This document shows positions 1-12,498 of a DNA stretch of 64,000 nucleotides, piece after piece. The DNA is from Pteria penguin (Eukaryota > Mollusca > Bivalvia > Pterioida > Pteriidae): NCBI GenBank assembly GCA_035048485.1, contig CM068583.1:49814790-49878789 (forward strand). The letters run 5' to 3'. A program made the translations under genes and the position numbers. The notes beneath the pieces were generated by a model, which saw only the letters and a program-made list of their open reading frames with translations, was not told the DNA's origin and ran no database searches. Position 1 is the first letter of the stretch. Each line of letters opens with the position of its first letter.

Positions 1-3000
1 GTTGGATATTATTTCGAGAAAAAACGCTCGTTTGCAATGGGTTTGGCTGTATGCGGGTCTGGAATCGGTACTTTCATATTTGCTCCGGTATCCAAGCTAT
101 TGGTAGACGAGTACACGTGGAAGGGGGCCACATTGATAGAAGCTGGGATTATACTGAATTGCATATTATGCGGTGCCCTCTTTCGACCTCTGGTTTCCGC
201 CCGTACAAACTCTGAAACAGGACAAATAGAGCCAGAAGAAAAGGAAGCTCTGATGATACTAGAAGAACCAAATAACAAAGGGAATTTGCCAGATATTCAA
301 ATTTCTCTTGACACTCCAATTATAAATAAAACCGTCAATAGAACTCAGGTGGAAAATACTCCAACGCACTTCGCTAAAAGTGATGGTGCCTTGCATAAAA
401 TGCAAGTTAATGCCTCACTATCTGCATCCAATACTTCCCATACATTCAGACGCCAGACGTCAACACAGTCGCATCACCTCACACCAGGTCCTATGTACAG
501 AAAGGATATATTTTACAGTGGCTCCTTGCTGAACATTCCACAATATAAATCTAATCCCGATCTCTACGTCACTAGTGTGACAAGTTTGCCAGACGTTATC
601 CCAGAACACGACGATTGGGCAGTGTTCCGATTCCTCAACTTATCTCCGGAAATGAAAGATGCCATTCGCCAGATGCTGGACTTCTCACTATTAAAAGATA
701 TCATATTTCTATTGTTCGTCATCTCAAACTTTTGCACTAGTATTGGTTTTAACATGCCCTATATCTTTCTTGTGGACCGGGCAAAAGAGGCAGGCATTAA
801 TGAAAGAGATGCTACATTTCTAATCTCTGTAATGGGCATTGCCAACACCGTCGGGCGTATTGTGTTTGGGTGGATGGCGGACCGGAAGGGTGTGAATCGT
901 CTATGGTTATACAGCACAGCGCTGGTGATATGTGGAATAGGCACGGCTGTTAGTCCACTTAATGACAGTTATGCTTATCTCGTCTGCTACGCCGCTGTTT
1001 TCGGTGCATTTATTGGTAAGAAAACACTATCTTATTATATCAAGTTGCATTACGATATTCCTTCTTTGTACACTAAATGATTTAATTAAATTGTAATCAA
1101 AATATATAGCAATGGATAATTGTGCCGATAACTAACTATTTCCATGTCTTTTTTTTCAAATCCATTTAGGTCAAGAGCATTTACTGTATTTCAAAGCATT
1201 ATTGGAAGAATTCTTTCCATCTTTTCAAAGATTAAAAAGTCCACAATTTTTACCAATAATATTATCAATTTATACCAATAATATTATCAGTAATATTAAA
1301 TCAAAAACACTGTTCTTCAAACGATCACTACAGTCTAGTACAGAATGCTAGTTATTTTAAAAGAACATTGAGACAATTCAGTTCGTCGGCTTAATTGCTG
1401 CAAGAGGGTACAAGAATAGAACATCTACCAGGGATTTTTGTAGACATCTATAGAGTAAAGCTAAGAGAGGACGTAAGCAATATAGCGCAGCAATAAACAA
1501 CCCTGAGAATAAGATGACAGGAAAAAAACATACATTGTCGGATCACGGTGTTGTCTATTGTATCATGTACTGATTGATTCTTTTAAGTTGATGGTTATAT
1601 AAGCTTACCGATGAATGCATGAAACCTTTATCAGTATTTAGACAATAATATAAGTATTCAGAGTGTGCAGTATCTTAAGAACGACTTCAGTCAGTATTTT
1701 AAATAGATTGCTTGATTAATAAAATACTTATTCAAATAATTTATCCACCGCATAAGGTAAAAAGATATCCAGAATCTAACAAGTATGTCGCTTGTTGTAT
1801 GCATATTAAGAATATTAATTTTGCATATTGTTTATTGAACATTTTTTGGAGAAACATGAAGTATAGCGATATGACACTTACCAGTAAATGGAGGCACAGT
1901 CGAAAATTTCAATACTAAATACGAAAAGGGGGAAATCACGGACCCCTGGAAGAACTTACTGCGGACAGATTTATACCACTGTCTTCTTCAGAAGTACTGA
2001 ATCGATTTTGATGAATTATGGTAGGAATGAAGTATTCAAGGTTCCCTACAAGTGTTGTTATTTTTGGTCAGAACCTTCAAAAAGATGGATCCAGGACAAG
2101 GCAAAATAGACCCCAAGACGTTATTTTCCGTTAACATTTTTCTCTTCAGATCAGCTTGACATAACAAATGCATTAGAGTGATATAGAAGGGTGCGACTGT
2201 CTTTAGAAGAATTGTCGTTTAAGGTTTCACTCAGAAATCAATTTTTAGACGATTCTTTCGCTCTTATTATCATTATTGTTATTATTTATTTATTTATTTA
2301 TTTTTTAATTTTTATTATTATTATTTTGTAAGAATTTATTCTTATTCTTTGATATTGAAAATAGAAAGAAAATGTTTGCTTGAAGTGCTAAGATGAACGA
2401 TATAAACCCATTTTGAACCTTTTGGCTAGGGTTCGATTCCCGGTGTGGTACGTGAGATGGTGAGGCTGTCACCAATCTGGGTTTGTGGGTTTTCTCCAGG
2501 TACTCCGGTTTCCTCCCACACAAACGACACCCTTACGCCAAGATTTGTGCCAACGAGCAAGATTTATATAAGATGTTAACTTGTTTCTTAATCGTTGTAA
2601 AATAAATAAAGTTTAATTTTTAAAAATTTGTTGCGGGCCTACCATACACTAAATTCAGTTCAGTTTGGAGAAGTCAGACGAATCCTTTGCCCAACAGTTT
2701 CGGTTGTTTTAAGCTCACCTATGCCAAATGTTCAAGTAAGCTATAGTGACCACTCTTCATCCGATGTCTGCTTTTCCTTCGTCTGTCCATCCGGCATAAC
2801 TTTCTATACCGTAGTGTCATCGACCCAGAGCGGGGCCCCAGAAAGTGCACTTATTTGACAATTATCGTCTTCAAGCTGCATTAAAAGGGCCTAGAAGCGT
2901 ATCTTACGAAATGTTGTTTTTTAGTTTCATTCCAGAATCAATTTTGGTCGGCATTTTATTTCTTTATGGAATTTCTAGGCTTTGTGCATTATACTGGTTA

Positions 3001-4314
3001 ATTATTATACACCCGTCGTAGATGGACGTAATATGGTATGACATTGTGGGTCTGTCCGCACCTTGTTAACACGATACAGGCCATACAGTTTAGACATAGA
3101 CTTTCAAACTTGATACACTTATTTCTTATGGCATGAGGACGAACCTTATTGTTTTTCAATATCAAGGTCAAAGGCCAAGGTCATTTTGGGGGCAAAAATA
3201 GCAAATGTTTGAGACTGTTATTTGTAAACAAAGCACAGACAAAACTGTTTATGCTAGAACCAGAGACATTGACTACCTGCGATTGAAGTCTATGTCTGTG
3301 CTAGAACTTTTAAACTTTGCACAATTATTTCTTATGGCTGGAGGATGAACTTTATTGATTTTCAAGGTCATATGTACAAGGTCAAGGTCAAAGTGCTTTT
3401 GTTCGGTAGATTCTTGTCCAGGCCATAACATTTTACACCTTGTATGAATTTGAATAATATTTCACAGAACTGTTGCCCAGGACGCAAAAATGTGTCATGA
3501 CTTTGACTCAAAGGTTATGGCTGCAAGGTCAAGATCACAATGCATATGATGAGTATTTCTTTGTTCGGATCATAACTCTTTACTGCTAACATGGATTTGA
3601 TTGATTTCACAAAATTGTGAAAGACCCAAGGGTGTGTCATGACCTTGAACTAAGGCTATAACTTCAATGTCAAGGATACACTGCGTATGATGGTACATAT
3701 TTGTTTGGGCCATACCTTTTACCCCTAACATGGATTTGAATAATGTTTCACAGAATTGTTGCCCAGGATCCAAGGGTGTGTCTTGACCTTGAATCAAGGT
3801 CATATCTGCAAGGACAAGGTCACATTGCATATAATGGTAAATCTTTATCCGGTTCATAACTTTTACCCTTTGCATGGATTTGAATAATATATTACAGAAT
3901 TGTTGGCAAAGGGGAATGTTTCCATATTTTTAAATTTCATCCCTTCAAACTAAGCGACGGACGTATTATGCCACGAAAGCGTTGCTCTTGTGTTTCTCGA
4001 TTAAGATTGCTTGTCGAAAAACTTTCTCTAAACTGAAATGCACAACCCCCCCCCCCCCCCCAAACTTTATATATGACAAACCTCTAGCAATCTTGGAAAT
4101 TCGGGGGGGGGGAGTCTTGGTGTAGTGGTTAAGCGCTTGGCTTGGGGCGCCGACGATCCGGGTTCGATTTCCGGGTTGCATCACTATGTTTAAGAGGTTG
4201 GTAACCTCCTGCTTCCATGTCGCGATATAACTGAAATATTGTTGAAAGCGACGTAAAAAAACGTAAAACACCAATCAACCAACCAATCTTGGAAATTCGG
4301 TTAGATTTTGATGT

Positions 4315-4379
<65 letters not shown>

Positions 4380-7135
4380 GAAATTGATAGTTTCCATGGT
4401 ACAGATTAAATATAAGTTGTAATAAGTTCGAAAATATCACATTTTGGCGTTTCGGCTCTTCAGACATGCAGAATTCGGTCTCTGGAATGCGACACTAGAT
4501 TTAAATTTAAAAAAAAATTCTCAGAAGCCGCATTATTCAGTCTATTAATGGTATAACAGTCACAATCAGTGCAAAGTCGCCATTGGTGCATGGTGTCATT
4601 TCATACTACCATGATACCAAATGCCTTCGGTAAGTATGCAAGTTAATGGTACCTTAAGCAATGTTCATCTGTTTTAGGTGTCTATGTAGGATTAACGTCT
4701 GTGGTGTTAGTAGATCTCTTGGGTATTGACAAGCTAACCAACTCCTTTGGTTTGTTGCTGATGTTCCAAGGTATAGCTACGCTGATTGGTCCACCTATAG
4801 CAGGTAAGACACAACTTGGAATTAAAAGGTTGACTATTATACACAGCTGTTTTCTCTGTCCAAAATAATTGCAGAAGTCAAAGTGAACTATTTAGTTAGT
4901 TACCTACCTTTACCCTCCCATAAAATGGACAAACAAAGGAAATGCATACGAAGTGTTTTAAAGCATGTAAAACTCTATAGTGATTGTTTCTTGAGTGACT
5001 TTGTGTTTCAAATATGAAGTATCTGTCATGTTCTGATTTTTGTATTTATTTGGGGGTGGTTAATACAAAAACTAGAACATGACAATTGTATTTACCACCC
5101 CAAGTAAATTCTAAAATAAGAACATGACATATCTATAAACGCTTAGAAAGGTGTATTCGATAACAACTTGGTATTTAGAAGGAAGTATAAAGCAAAACAA
5201 TGAAGCCGTCACAAGTAAACAACAACAAAAATACAGAGTATTACAATACACTGCTGAAAATTTATTTAGCGGTTCTATCTATTTATATTTCATAAGTATA
5301 ACAAATAACTGTCCTCGGTTACTCAGACATAATTTCTAAACGAATTTTGGACCGAAAATTATTAAAAAACGATTCTCGTGTTGTTTTTGTGTTACTGTCA
5401 ATTTACTTATATTTTAACAAATCGGGACTTTGTTCTGTTTAATAAACGCGCATCTGGTATTGCACATTACCAAACATGACAATTTTATGTAAAATTATGA
5501 AGAAAATATCCCTCGCTAGTTCAGGTGGGTCCGGTGTCATAGAAGGCGTGGTACAGATCCCTCGCTAGTTCAGGTGGGTCCGATGTCATGGAAGGCTAGG
5601 TACAGATTCCTCGCTAGTTCAGGTGGGTCCGGTGTAATGGAAGGCGTGGTACAGATCCGTCGCTAGTTAGGTGGGTCCGGTGTCATGAAAGGCATGGTAC
5701 AGATCCCTCGCTAGTTCAGGTGGGTCCGATGTCATGGAAGGCTAGGTACAAATTCCTCGCTAGTTCAGGTGGGTCCGGTGTAATGGAAGGCGTGGTACAG
5801 ATCCCTCGCTAGTTCAGGTGGGTCCGATGCAAAGGTATAAATTTCTGTTCATTGCGCCAGGAAGATATCGTCGTTATAGTGCAATAATACTGTTAAATCG
5901 AGAATCGTATAAAATAATATTACAGTAATTCTAGGTGAGATTTACACCGCGTTGTATATTTGTGAACGACATATTTATGATCGAGATTATAATTTCTCAC
6001 ACATAAGACTGAAAAATCTTTTCATTTTCCTAGAAGAGTTTTTGTTATCTCTGCCTAGGCATGGAATAGCTGAAACCGGAAGTTCCGGAGCTACTTTTCA
6101 GACATGACCCAATTCCATTGTCTGTTTTGTTTACGCTGTGAAAATTTACGATTTTCAACTTTCTGGCTTTTTCTTGTCTGATAACGGAAAAAAAGAAAAT
6201 TATCAACATTACAAAACCACTAGATCTAGTCCAAAAGCTTTACTTCTTGGGTAGTAATATTGTGCATGACATAGGTACAAGAGTTACCTTTCTTTGACTA
6301 CAGTACAATATGGGAAAAATTAAGGTGTGAAAAAAAGGTTTAAACGTCAGAGAGGGACAGAAAATCTCAGTCATCGTGCCCATGCCGACTAATATCCATG
6401 ACTCGGCAAGCCTCGTCATATATATTACTCGACATGGGCACTCAGATTAAGATTTCTTTGAGTTTGTCCTTCCCAAACCATGGTGTTAGAGATTCTGTTG
6501 TCCTCGTTCCCTTTTCCATATAAATTGGTGATTTGGTATCGTATCATTGGATCTTGTACCTTTGTATATTGATTCCACAGTGCATTCATTCCTCAGATAG
6601 ATGTTCACTCTAAGAGGACCCCAACGAGCGTGCTAAAATTAATTTAGTAAATACCTACTTTGGAATGATGTCAGAGTAAGCATACACTGTAGCTGTGGGC
6701 GTATACTTATAATTTTTTGTATGTTTTGAATCCAGTCTTGTATGTTTGCATTACACTGCATTTTGATCATAATTAAATTTGTCTGTACAACTTCAATATC
6801 AATTTCGCCAAAGTTAGTCGGAATTTGACCTTCTTCGAGTGCTGTGCTTTTCATGTTTGAAATCTAATATCATTCAAGATATAAACCAGATATCTGTTTC
6901 TCTAATTAAAGCAGTATCGGCTAATGCCATTATCACTGGTTGATATTTCCTTGTTTGTCCAGGTTGGTTGTATGACGGAACAGGAAGCTATGACGTATCA
7001 TTTTACGTGGCGGGCACAGTGGTCGCCGTCAGTGGTGCAATGCTGTATTTCATCCCATGTGTCAATCGGTGCTTAGGTAAAAACAGACCAATGCTACAGA
7101 AGGATATTGAAATAGACATGGAAGTAGTTAATTGA
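1..7135 (+). CDS. Monocarboxylate transporter-like (SLC16 family) gene, 3' part, three exons
   Basis: Coding exons are <1-1015, 4678-4803 and 6963-7135. Junctions use tattg|gtaag, tttag|gtgtc, agcag|gtaag and tccag|gttgg, all phase 1, giving 437 codons then TGA at 7133-7135. The frame is open from base 1, so the start codon and first membrane segments lie upstream. The first exon begins with the SLC16 stretch [14 protein letters not shown], then a helix region ending near GALFRPL. A polar loop of about 165 residues follows, as between TM6 and TM7 of MCTs. A second helix block starts at [13 protein letters not shown], includes a charged FGWMADRKG loop, and continues into exons 2 and 3 ([19 protein letters not shown], then [11 protein letters not shown]). 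The C-terminal tail is short and ends EVVN. By family it is a plasma-membrane 12-TM solute carrier for monocarboxylates or related metabolites; it looks closest to the orphan MCT members, so the substrate is unknown. No poly(A) signal is obvious nearby. Confidence 0.9.
2420..2614 (+). repeat. SINE-like dispersed repeat, tRNA-like B box plus conserved core
   Basis: A B-box-like GGTTCGATTCC lies at about 2429. It is followed by a core containing TTTTCTCCAGGTACTCCGG and TTTCCTCCCACA, a block I recognise from invertebrate SINE-type repeats. The 3' end is AATAAATAAAG. The A-box half of the tRNA head is not visible, so the copy is 5' truncated. Confidence 0.55.
3000..3910 (-). repeat. Diverged tandem array, ~145-bp AAGGTCA-rich unit (inverted orientation)
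   Basis: The phrase 'atggatttgaataat(a/g)tttcacagaattgttgccc' recurs at about 3441, 3591, 3730 and 3874, a period near 145 bp. Each unit carries AAGGTCA or TGACCTTGA. The reverse complement matches the unit of the 62-63.7 kb array (caacaattctgtgaaatatt), so this is the same family on the other strand. Confidence 0.7.
4105..4284 (+). repeat. tRNA-derived SINE with perfect 16-bp target-site duplication
   Basis: The tRNA-like head has an A box (tggtgtagtggttaagcgc) and a B box (GGGTTCGATTTCC). The body contains gatataactgaaatattgtt and the tail is atcaaccaacc. The 16-bp sequence aatcttggaaattcgg is present at 4089-4104 and 4285-4300 without mismatch, so the insertion is fairly recent. A G/C-rich slip tract of nine or more G separates the left duplication from the head. 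Confidence 0.85.
4319..4374. repeat. (GT)n microsatellite
   Basis: About 28 uninterrupted GT dinucleotides. Confidence 0.95.
5507..5830 (-). repeat. 49-bp minisatellite, apparently derived from a SINE segment
   Basis: About 6.5 copies of a ~49-bp unit with agatccctcgctagttcagg and tgggtccggtgtcatggaagg. The unit resembles the reverse strand of the SINE cores elsewhere in the window, which read 'agatccctcactgcttcggg' and 'tgggtccgttgcaaaag'. Right of the last copy the sequence continues 'gcaaaggtataaatttctg', again like the next part of the SINE, so the array probably grew inside a SINE copy. Confidence 0.75.
5831..6962 (+). other. Remainder of second SLC16-like intron
   Basis: AT-rich sequence with no convincing ORF. 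It ends in the acceptor tttgtccag used by the last exon. A possible hairpin lies near 6385-6440 (catgccgac / ctcgacatg). Nothing else is recognisable. Confidence 0.5.
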
Positions 7136-7929
7136 CAATCGAAACTTACTTATCCTTCCATACGCCAGTATATGTATATCAAACACAAGTAGAGGTGTTA
7201 AAATTATACAAATCCATTAACTGTTCGAGAACATATATGTTAAGTATGTCCTTAAAAATATATGTAACTAAATTCACACTGATGCCTACAGTAGACTATT
7301 ATGCTCACATTACAAGTATCTTTACATATCTTTGTAGCCTTTTAGTCCAATTTGTATTCTAGTTTTGTCAATTGTCAATGTTATTGTGCCTTTCATAGTA
7401 TGACTCTGTATTGTGATATGTCATTCTTGTTTTCTTATAAATGCATTTATATGAACTACCAAGAAACACCTCCAATGCCTGAACAGGTGAACATACAAAC
7501 ATACATACTTATATTTAATGACATACTACAATCTATTTCTTTTTGCATTTGTGTAAGTATGGTCAGTAATACCACTCAGTGAGTACCCATGAATTCCAAA
7601 TATGGTGATATGGGTACGTTGCTTTATCTAATATGCGAAAATTAGATCATAAGAATCTGAAACATTTTATAAAGGTCATATGTGACATTATGTTATGTTG
7701 TAAAATCAAATGATTTTATTGCAATATTGATAACCTTGTAACCTCAAGTTAATCAAAATTCTACATTCTATATCAAATGTCTAACACTTTAAAACCACTG
7801 TGCATTTGTAATATATGGAAACTAGTTAAATATTTCTATTTTTATACCAGATATACATTTATCTGATCAAATCATATAGAACTACTATTGTTAATCAAGA
7901 TGAAATGGCTGATAAGTGTTTTACAGTAG
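7136..7929. other. Downstream flank / possible 3' UTR of the SLC16-like gene
   Basis: AT-rich sequence directly after the stop codon. Short open frames show no recognisable protein features and no AATAAA is evident. Best read as 3' UTR plus spacer. Confidence 0.4.
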
Positions 7930-8998
7930 CCGGGTAGCTGACTTCTGATGGATCAATGAGAGTATTCCAGCCAGGTAGCTGGCTTCTGTTGGGTCATTGA
8001 GAATATACCCAGCCAGGTAGCTGGCTTCTGACAGTCATTGAGAATATCCCCAGCAGGGTAGCTGGCTTCTGATGGGTCATTGAGAATATGCCCAGCCAGG
8101 TAGCTGGCTTCTGATGGGTCATTGAGAATATCCCCAGCCGGGTAGCTGGCTTCTGATGGGTCACTGAGAATATCACCAGCTGGATAGCTGACTTCTGATG
8201 GGTCATTGAGAATATGCCCAGCTGGGTAGCTAGCTTCTGATGGGTCATTGAGAATATCACCAGCCGGATAGCTGGCTTCTGATGGGTCACTGAGAATATC
8301 ACCAGCCGGGTAGCTGACTTCTGATGGGTCACTGAGAATATGTCCAGCCAGGTAGCTGGCTTCTGATGGGTCATTGAGAATATCCCCAACCGGATAGCTG
8401 GCTTCTGATGGGTCACTGAGAATATCACCAGCTGGATAGCTGACTTCTGATGGGTCATTGAGAATATGCCCAGCTGGGTAGCTGGCTTCTGATGGGTCAT
8501 TGAGAATATCACCAGCCAGATAGCTGGCTTCTGATGGGTCACTGAGAATATCACCAGCCGGGTAGCTGACTTCTGATGGGTCACTGAGAATATCCCTAGC
8601 CGGATAGCTGACTTCTGATGGGTCACTGAGAATATCCCTAGCCGGATAGCTGGCTTCTGATGGGTCATTGAGAATATCCCTAGCCGGATAGCTGGCTTCT
8701 GTTGGGTCATTGAGAATATACCCAGCCAGGTAGCTGGCTTCTGACAATCATTGAGAATATCCCCAGCAGGGTAGCTGGCTTCTGATGGGTCATTGAGAAT
8801 ATGCCCAGCCAGGTAGCTGGCTTCTGATGGGTCATTGAGAATATCACCAGCTGGGTAGCTGACTTCTGATGGGTCATTGAGAATATGCCCAGCTGGGTAG
8901 CTGGCTTCTGATGGGTCATCGAGAATATACCCAGCCAGGTAGCTGGCTTCTGATGGGTCATTGAGAATATCACCAGCCGGGTAGCTGGCTTCTGATTT
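7930..8998. repeat. 42-bp minisatellite, about 25 copies, with higher-order structure
   Basis: The unit runs agctggcttctgatgggtca, ttgagaatatc, cccagccgggt (42 bp). The length is a multiple of three and lacks stops in some minus-strand frames, so long repetitive ORFs (14-residue repeat, DPSEASYPAGDILN-like) cover the array. One-unit variants with a deletion (tctgacagtcattg at ~8027, tctgacaatcattg at ~8743) shift the frame. A multi-unit block near 7960-8140 recurs near 8690-8860, and 8150-8260 resembles 8410-8520. I read it as non-coding. Confidence 0.9.
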
Positions 8999-9424
8999 CC
9001 AGGAGTCAATAAGAATATTCATCTTTGTGCATTGTTTTAAGTGCCACAGGGACACAAAAACACTTACATCTTGCTTATTTTACATTAAAATATATGGGTA
9101 TATGTACATGAAGCATGTTTGTAACATCAATTTAAAGGGGATCAAACAGATATGAATTTGATCAGAATGCTTACTATTGATATTTTGTTACTTTTTCGGA
9201 TGCTCAATCAAACAGTTCTTATTTTTAATCTTTGTATGAAGATAAATGTGAATTGCCCTGTAGTTAACTACATTTCTGATTGAAAAAAAAAAAGAAATGA
9301 TAAATCTTATATTCAAAATTAATGTAATATACATTATTATATATATGTGTATGTAATCGTAATACTTGGCCAGTGTGTATACTTGTGTATGTATGAGCAT
9401 TTATGTTTATGATATTATGAAAAT

Positions 9425-10848
9425 AAACTATGAGAGAATACATTGAAATTAATGTAGTAGTGTCCTTTACGTAGTAAAGAGAGAATACACTGAAGTAAAT
9501 GTAATGTGTCCTTAATGCAGTAAAGAGAGAATACACAGAAATAAATGTAACAGTGTCCTTTACGTTGTAAAGAGAGAATACAGTGTAATAAATGTAATAG
9601 TGTCCTTTACATAAAGAGAGAAAACACTGTAATAAATGTATTAGTGTCCTTTACATAGTAAAGAGAGAATACACTGAAATAAATGAAATAGTGTCCTTTA
9701 CGTAGTTAAAAGAGAATACACTGTAATAAATGTAATAGTGTCCTTAATGTAGTAAAAAGAGAATACACTGAAATAAATGTAATAGTGTCCTTTACATAAA
9801 GAGAGCATACACTGTAATAAATGTAATAGTGTCCTTTTTGTAGTAAAAAGAGAATACACTGTAATAAATGTAATAGTGTCCTTTATGTAGTAAAGAGAGA
9901 ATACACTGTAATAAATGTAATAGTGTCCTTTATGTAGTAAAGAGAGAATACACTGAAATCAATGTAATAGTGTCCTTTACATAGTAAAAAGAGAATACAC
10001 TAATAAAGGTAAAAGTGTTCTTTACGTAGTAAAGAGAGAATACACTGTAATAGATGTAAAGTTGTCCTCAATATGTATAGAGAGAATACACTGAAATAAA
10101 TGTAATAGTGTCCTTTACATAGTAAAGAGAGATTTCGCTGTAATAAATGTAATAGTGTCCTTAATGTGCAAAGAGAGAATACACTGAAATCAATGTAATA
10201 GTGTCCTTTACATAGTTGAAAGAGAATACACTGTAATAAATGTAATAGTGTCCTTTATGTAGTAAAGAGAGAATACACCGTAATAAATGTAATAGTGTCC
10301 TTTATGTAGTAAAGAGGGAATGCACTGAAATAAATGTAATGTGTCCTTAATGCAGTAAAGAGAGAATACACTGTAATAAATGTAATAGTGTCCTTTACAT
10401 AAAGAGAGAATACACTGTAAAAATGTAAAATTGTCCTTAATATGTAAAGAGAGAATACACTGAAATCAATGTAATAGTGTCCTTTACGAAGTAAAGAGAT
10501 AATTCACTATAATAAATGTAATAGTGTCCTTTATGTAGTAAAACGAAAATACAGTTATAAATGTAATAGTGTCCTTAATGTGTAAAGAGAGAATACACTG
10601 AAATCAATGTAATAGTGTCCTTTACATAGTAAAAAGAGAACACTGAAATAAATGTAATAGTGTCCTTTATGTAGTAAAGAGAGAATATTCTGAAATCAAT
10701 GTAAAAGTGTTCTTTACGTAGTAAAAAGAGAGTACACTGTAATAAATGTAATAGTGTTCTTAATGTAGTAAAGAGAGAATGCACTGAAATGAATGTAATA
10801 GTGTCCTTTACGTAGTAAAAAGAAAATACACTGTAATAAATGTGTCTT
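9425..10848. repeat. 47-bp satellite array, about 30 copies
   Basis: The unit is agagagaatacactgtaata followed by aatgtaatagtgtcctttat and gtagtaa. Variants include a shortened 'cctttacataaagagag' form and CTGAAATAAATG versus CTGTAATAAATG alternation. AT-rich, no plausible gene. Confidence 0.92.
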
Positions 10849-10853
10849 ACGAT

Positions 10854-10929
10854 ATATTTGTAATTTGGAAAATTAAAACATACATTGATAGTCATTCGTG
10901 CATGTTTTAATTTCCCAAATTACAAATAT
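10854..10929. repeat. Near-perfect inverted repeat at the end of the 47-bp array
   Basis: Arms 10854-10881 and 10902-10929 pair at 27 of 28 positions around a 20-base loop. Arm core is atatttgtaatttgg. It directly abuts the last 47-bp unit. Confidence 0.85.
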
Positions 10930-11159
10930 GTCATAGGACAAATGAGGAGCATGTGTATATATGTCTCTGGACAAATGCAATAGTATGTATATATTTAAGT
11001 TTTAACTTTAACAATTTTTCGCGAAGCGGATTATAAAAAACTGTGCACCGCTTCAAACCATATTATATCTCAATAAACTGCAAAATTGTTAAAGTTAATC
11101 CTTATAATTTAATTAGAGACTAGGATAATTTGAATAATTTGAATTATCAACATTAGATT

Positions 11160-11910
11160 ATTTTTCAAACTGTAAATAAAAATGTAACAAGAGCGGAGGA
11201 AAATATCCTCATAGCTGGTTGCTCCTAGCAACCGACCAAACCAATTTATGAAGCTATAATATGCTTTCAACGGCCAATCAAATTTCTTGTTTCATAAGAA
11301 ATTAAATTATATATATATAATTTAATTTCAGAGGCAAACGCCGTATAAAGCCTATTTAACCGCACACAAAGAAATTTCGTTTATACCTCGATGGAAGTAA
11401 AAAAAAAGTCATGTGATAATTGGCCACGCCTATCGTTAGACGTTCTATGATAAGCCGTTAATTTTGACTGGTTGGCGTGGCTATCAATGCACTAAATTTA
11501 AAATTAATATATGTATGTCTCTGTATGGAACGCAATAACTTTAGTAAATGTCAACTGTTTTTCATGAAACTAATACAGAATGCTTGAATAGGGTAGGGGA
11601 ATCGGCGTTGTGATTTTGAGCAAATTCTGTTTTGTCGTTACGGAATTTTGGAACTTGGAATTTTTACTATGATAAGATGCTATGGAGATGCTATGTAACG
11701 CGATAACTTAAGTAAACCTCAGTTGTTTTTCATGAAACTTATGCAGAATGCTTAAATGGTGTAGGGGAAGTCACCTTTTGGCTTTCAATATTTCATAAAA
11801 GTATTGCCAAAGAGACCCAAGTTTGGGGGTAATAAAACTATACGTTCACATTGATTCCGTCCAAAGTAAGCGACGGGCGTATTAAGCCTTGCTAGGCGTT
11901 AGTCTTCGGG
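11160..11910. repeat. Old dispersed repeat with an internal ~90-bp duplication
   Basis: Segments 11518-11606 and 11685-11773 share 'gtttttcatgaaact', 'cagaatgctt' and 'gtaggggaa' and are diverged direct copies about 167 bp apart. The stretch 'agcgacgggcgtattaagcc' (about 11867) resembles 'agcgacggacgtattatgcc' near 3950, so the family is dispersed. Confidence 0.5.
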
Positions 11911-12466
11911 GTTTTTTTTTATTGGTTTGGGGTTTTTTTTGGGGGGGGGGGTGTTGGAATTATAACACTACTGTTTAATATGTATTTTATCTTGACTAAG
12001 ATATAGAAATTATTCTATTGCGTAAGTGTATCAGTGTATTTTATGCATAATTCAAGTGAGGCTAGAAAAAGAGTCTATACATGCGCACTTACTTGGCACA
12101 TTCGCCTTTACTTTCCAATATATCTAACGTGCAGGTAGACATAAAGTCTTGTTTAGTTAGTTGGGAACTCCTGGTTTTTTTTTTTTTTTTTTCTTTCAGA
12201 CACGAAGAGCACTGCTTTGCTCAGTGTACTCATTCGTTTTAAGAAATAAACCCATGTTCCTGTGTATAGGCTATTGTGTATGACATCTTACGAAATTTTG
12301 CTTCTGTCTGTATGATATAATTATATATTTGTTATATATTCATCAAAATATTCAAGAAGATGTCGGAAAAGTCGATACAGTAACGAGCGTTGGATGTCAG
12401 AATTAAGCAAGATGATTTTCTTTTACGGATGCCCAAATTAACATTGCGTTTCAAGGTTGTATGTGT

Positions 12467-12498
<32 letters not shown>

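Larger units (their letters stand above)
1016..4677 (+). other. Intron of the SLC16-like gene (repeat-rich)
   Basis: This intron has GT..AG ends and no further coding exon that I can see. The first 1.3 kb is AT-rich with nothing recognisable. It then holds a SINE-like repeat, an array of ~145-bp AAGGTCA-rich units, a young SINE flanked by a perfect duplication, a poly-C run (about 4047-4061) and a (GT)n tract. Confidence 0.75.

Noticed and set aside
4111..4185. Possible true tRNA gene
   Set aside because: Has A and B boxes, but a SINE body and target duplication follow; no acceptor stem pairing seen.
7953..9055. Minus-strand ORFs of 264 and 353 codons
   Set aside because: They are the 42-bp minisatellite read in frames without stops; no signal, domain or splice context.
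9425..10848. CRISPR-like array
   Set aside because: Units are contiguous tandem satellite copies with no unique spacers; the sequence is eukaryotic.
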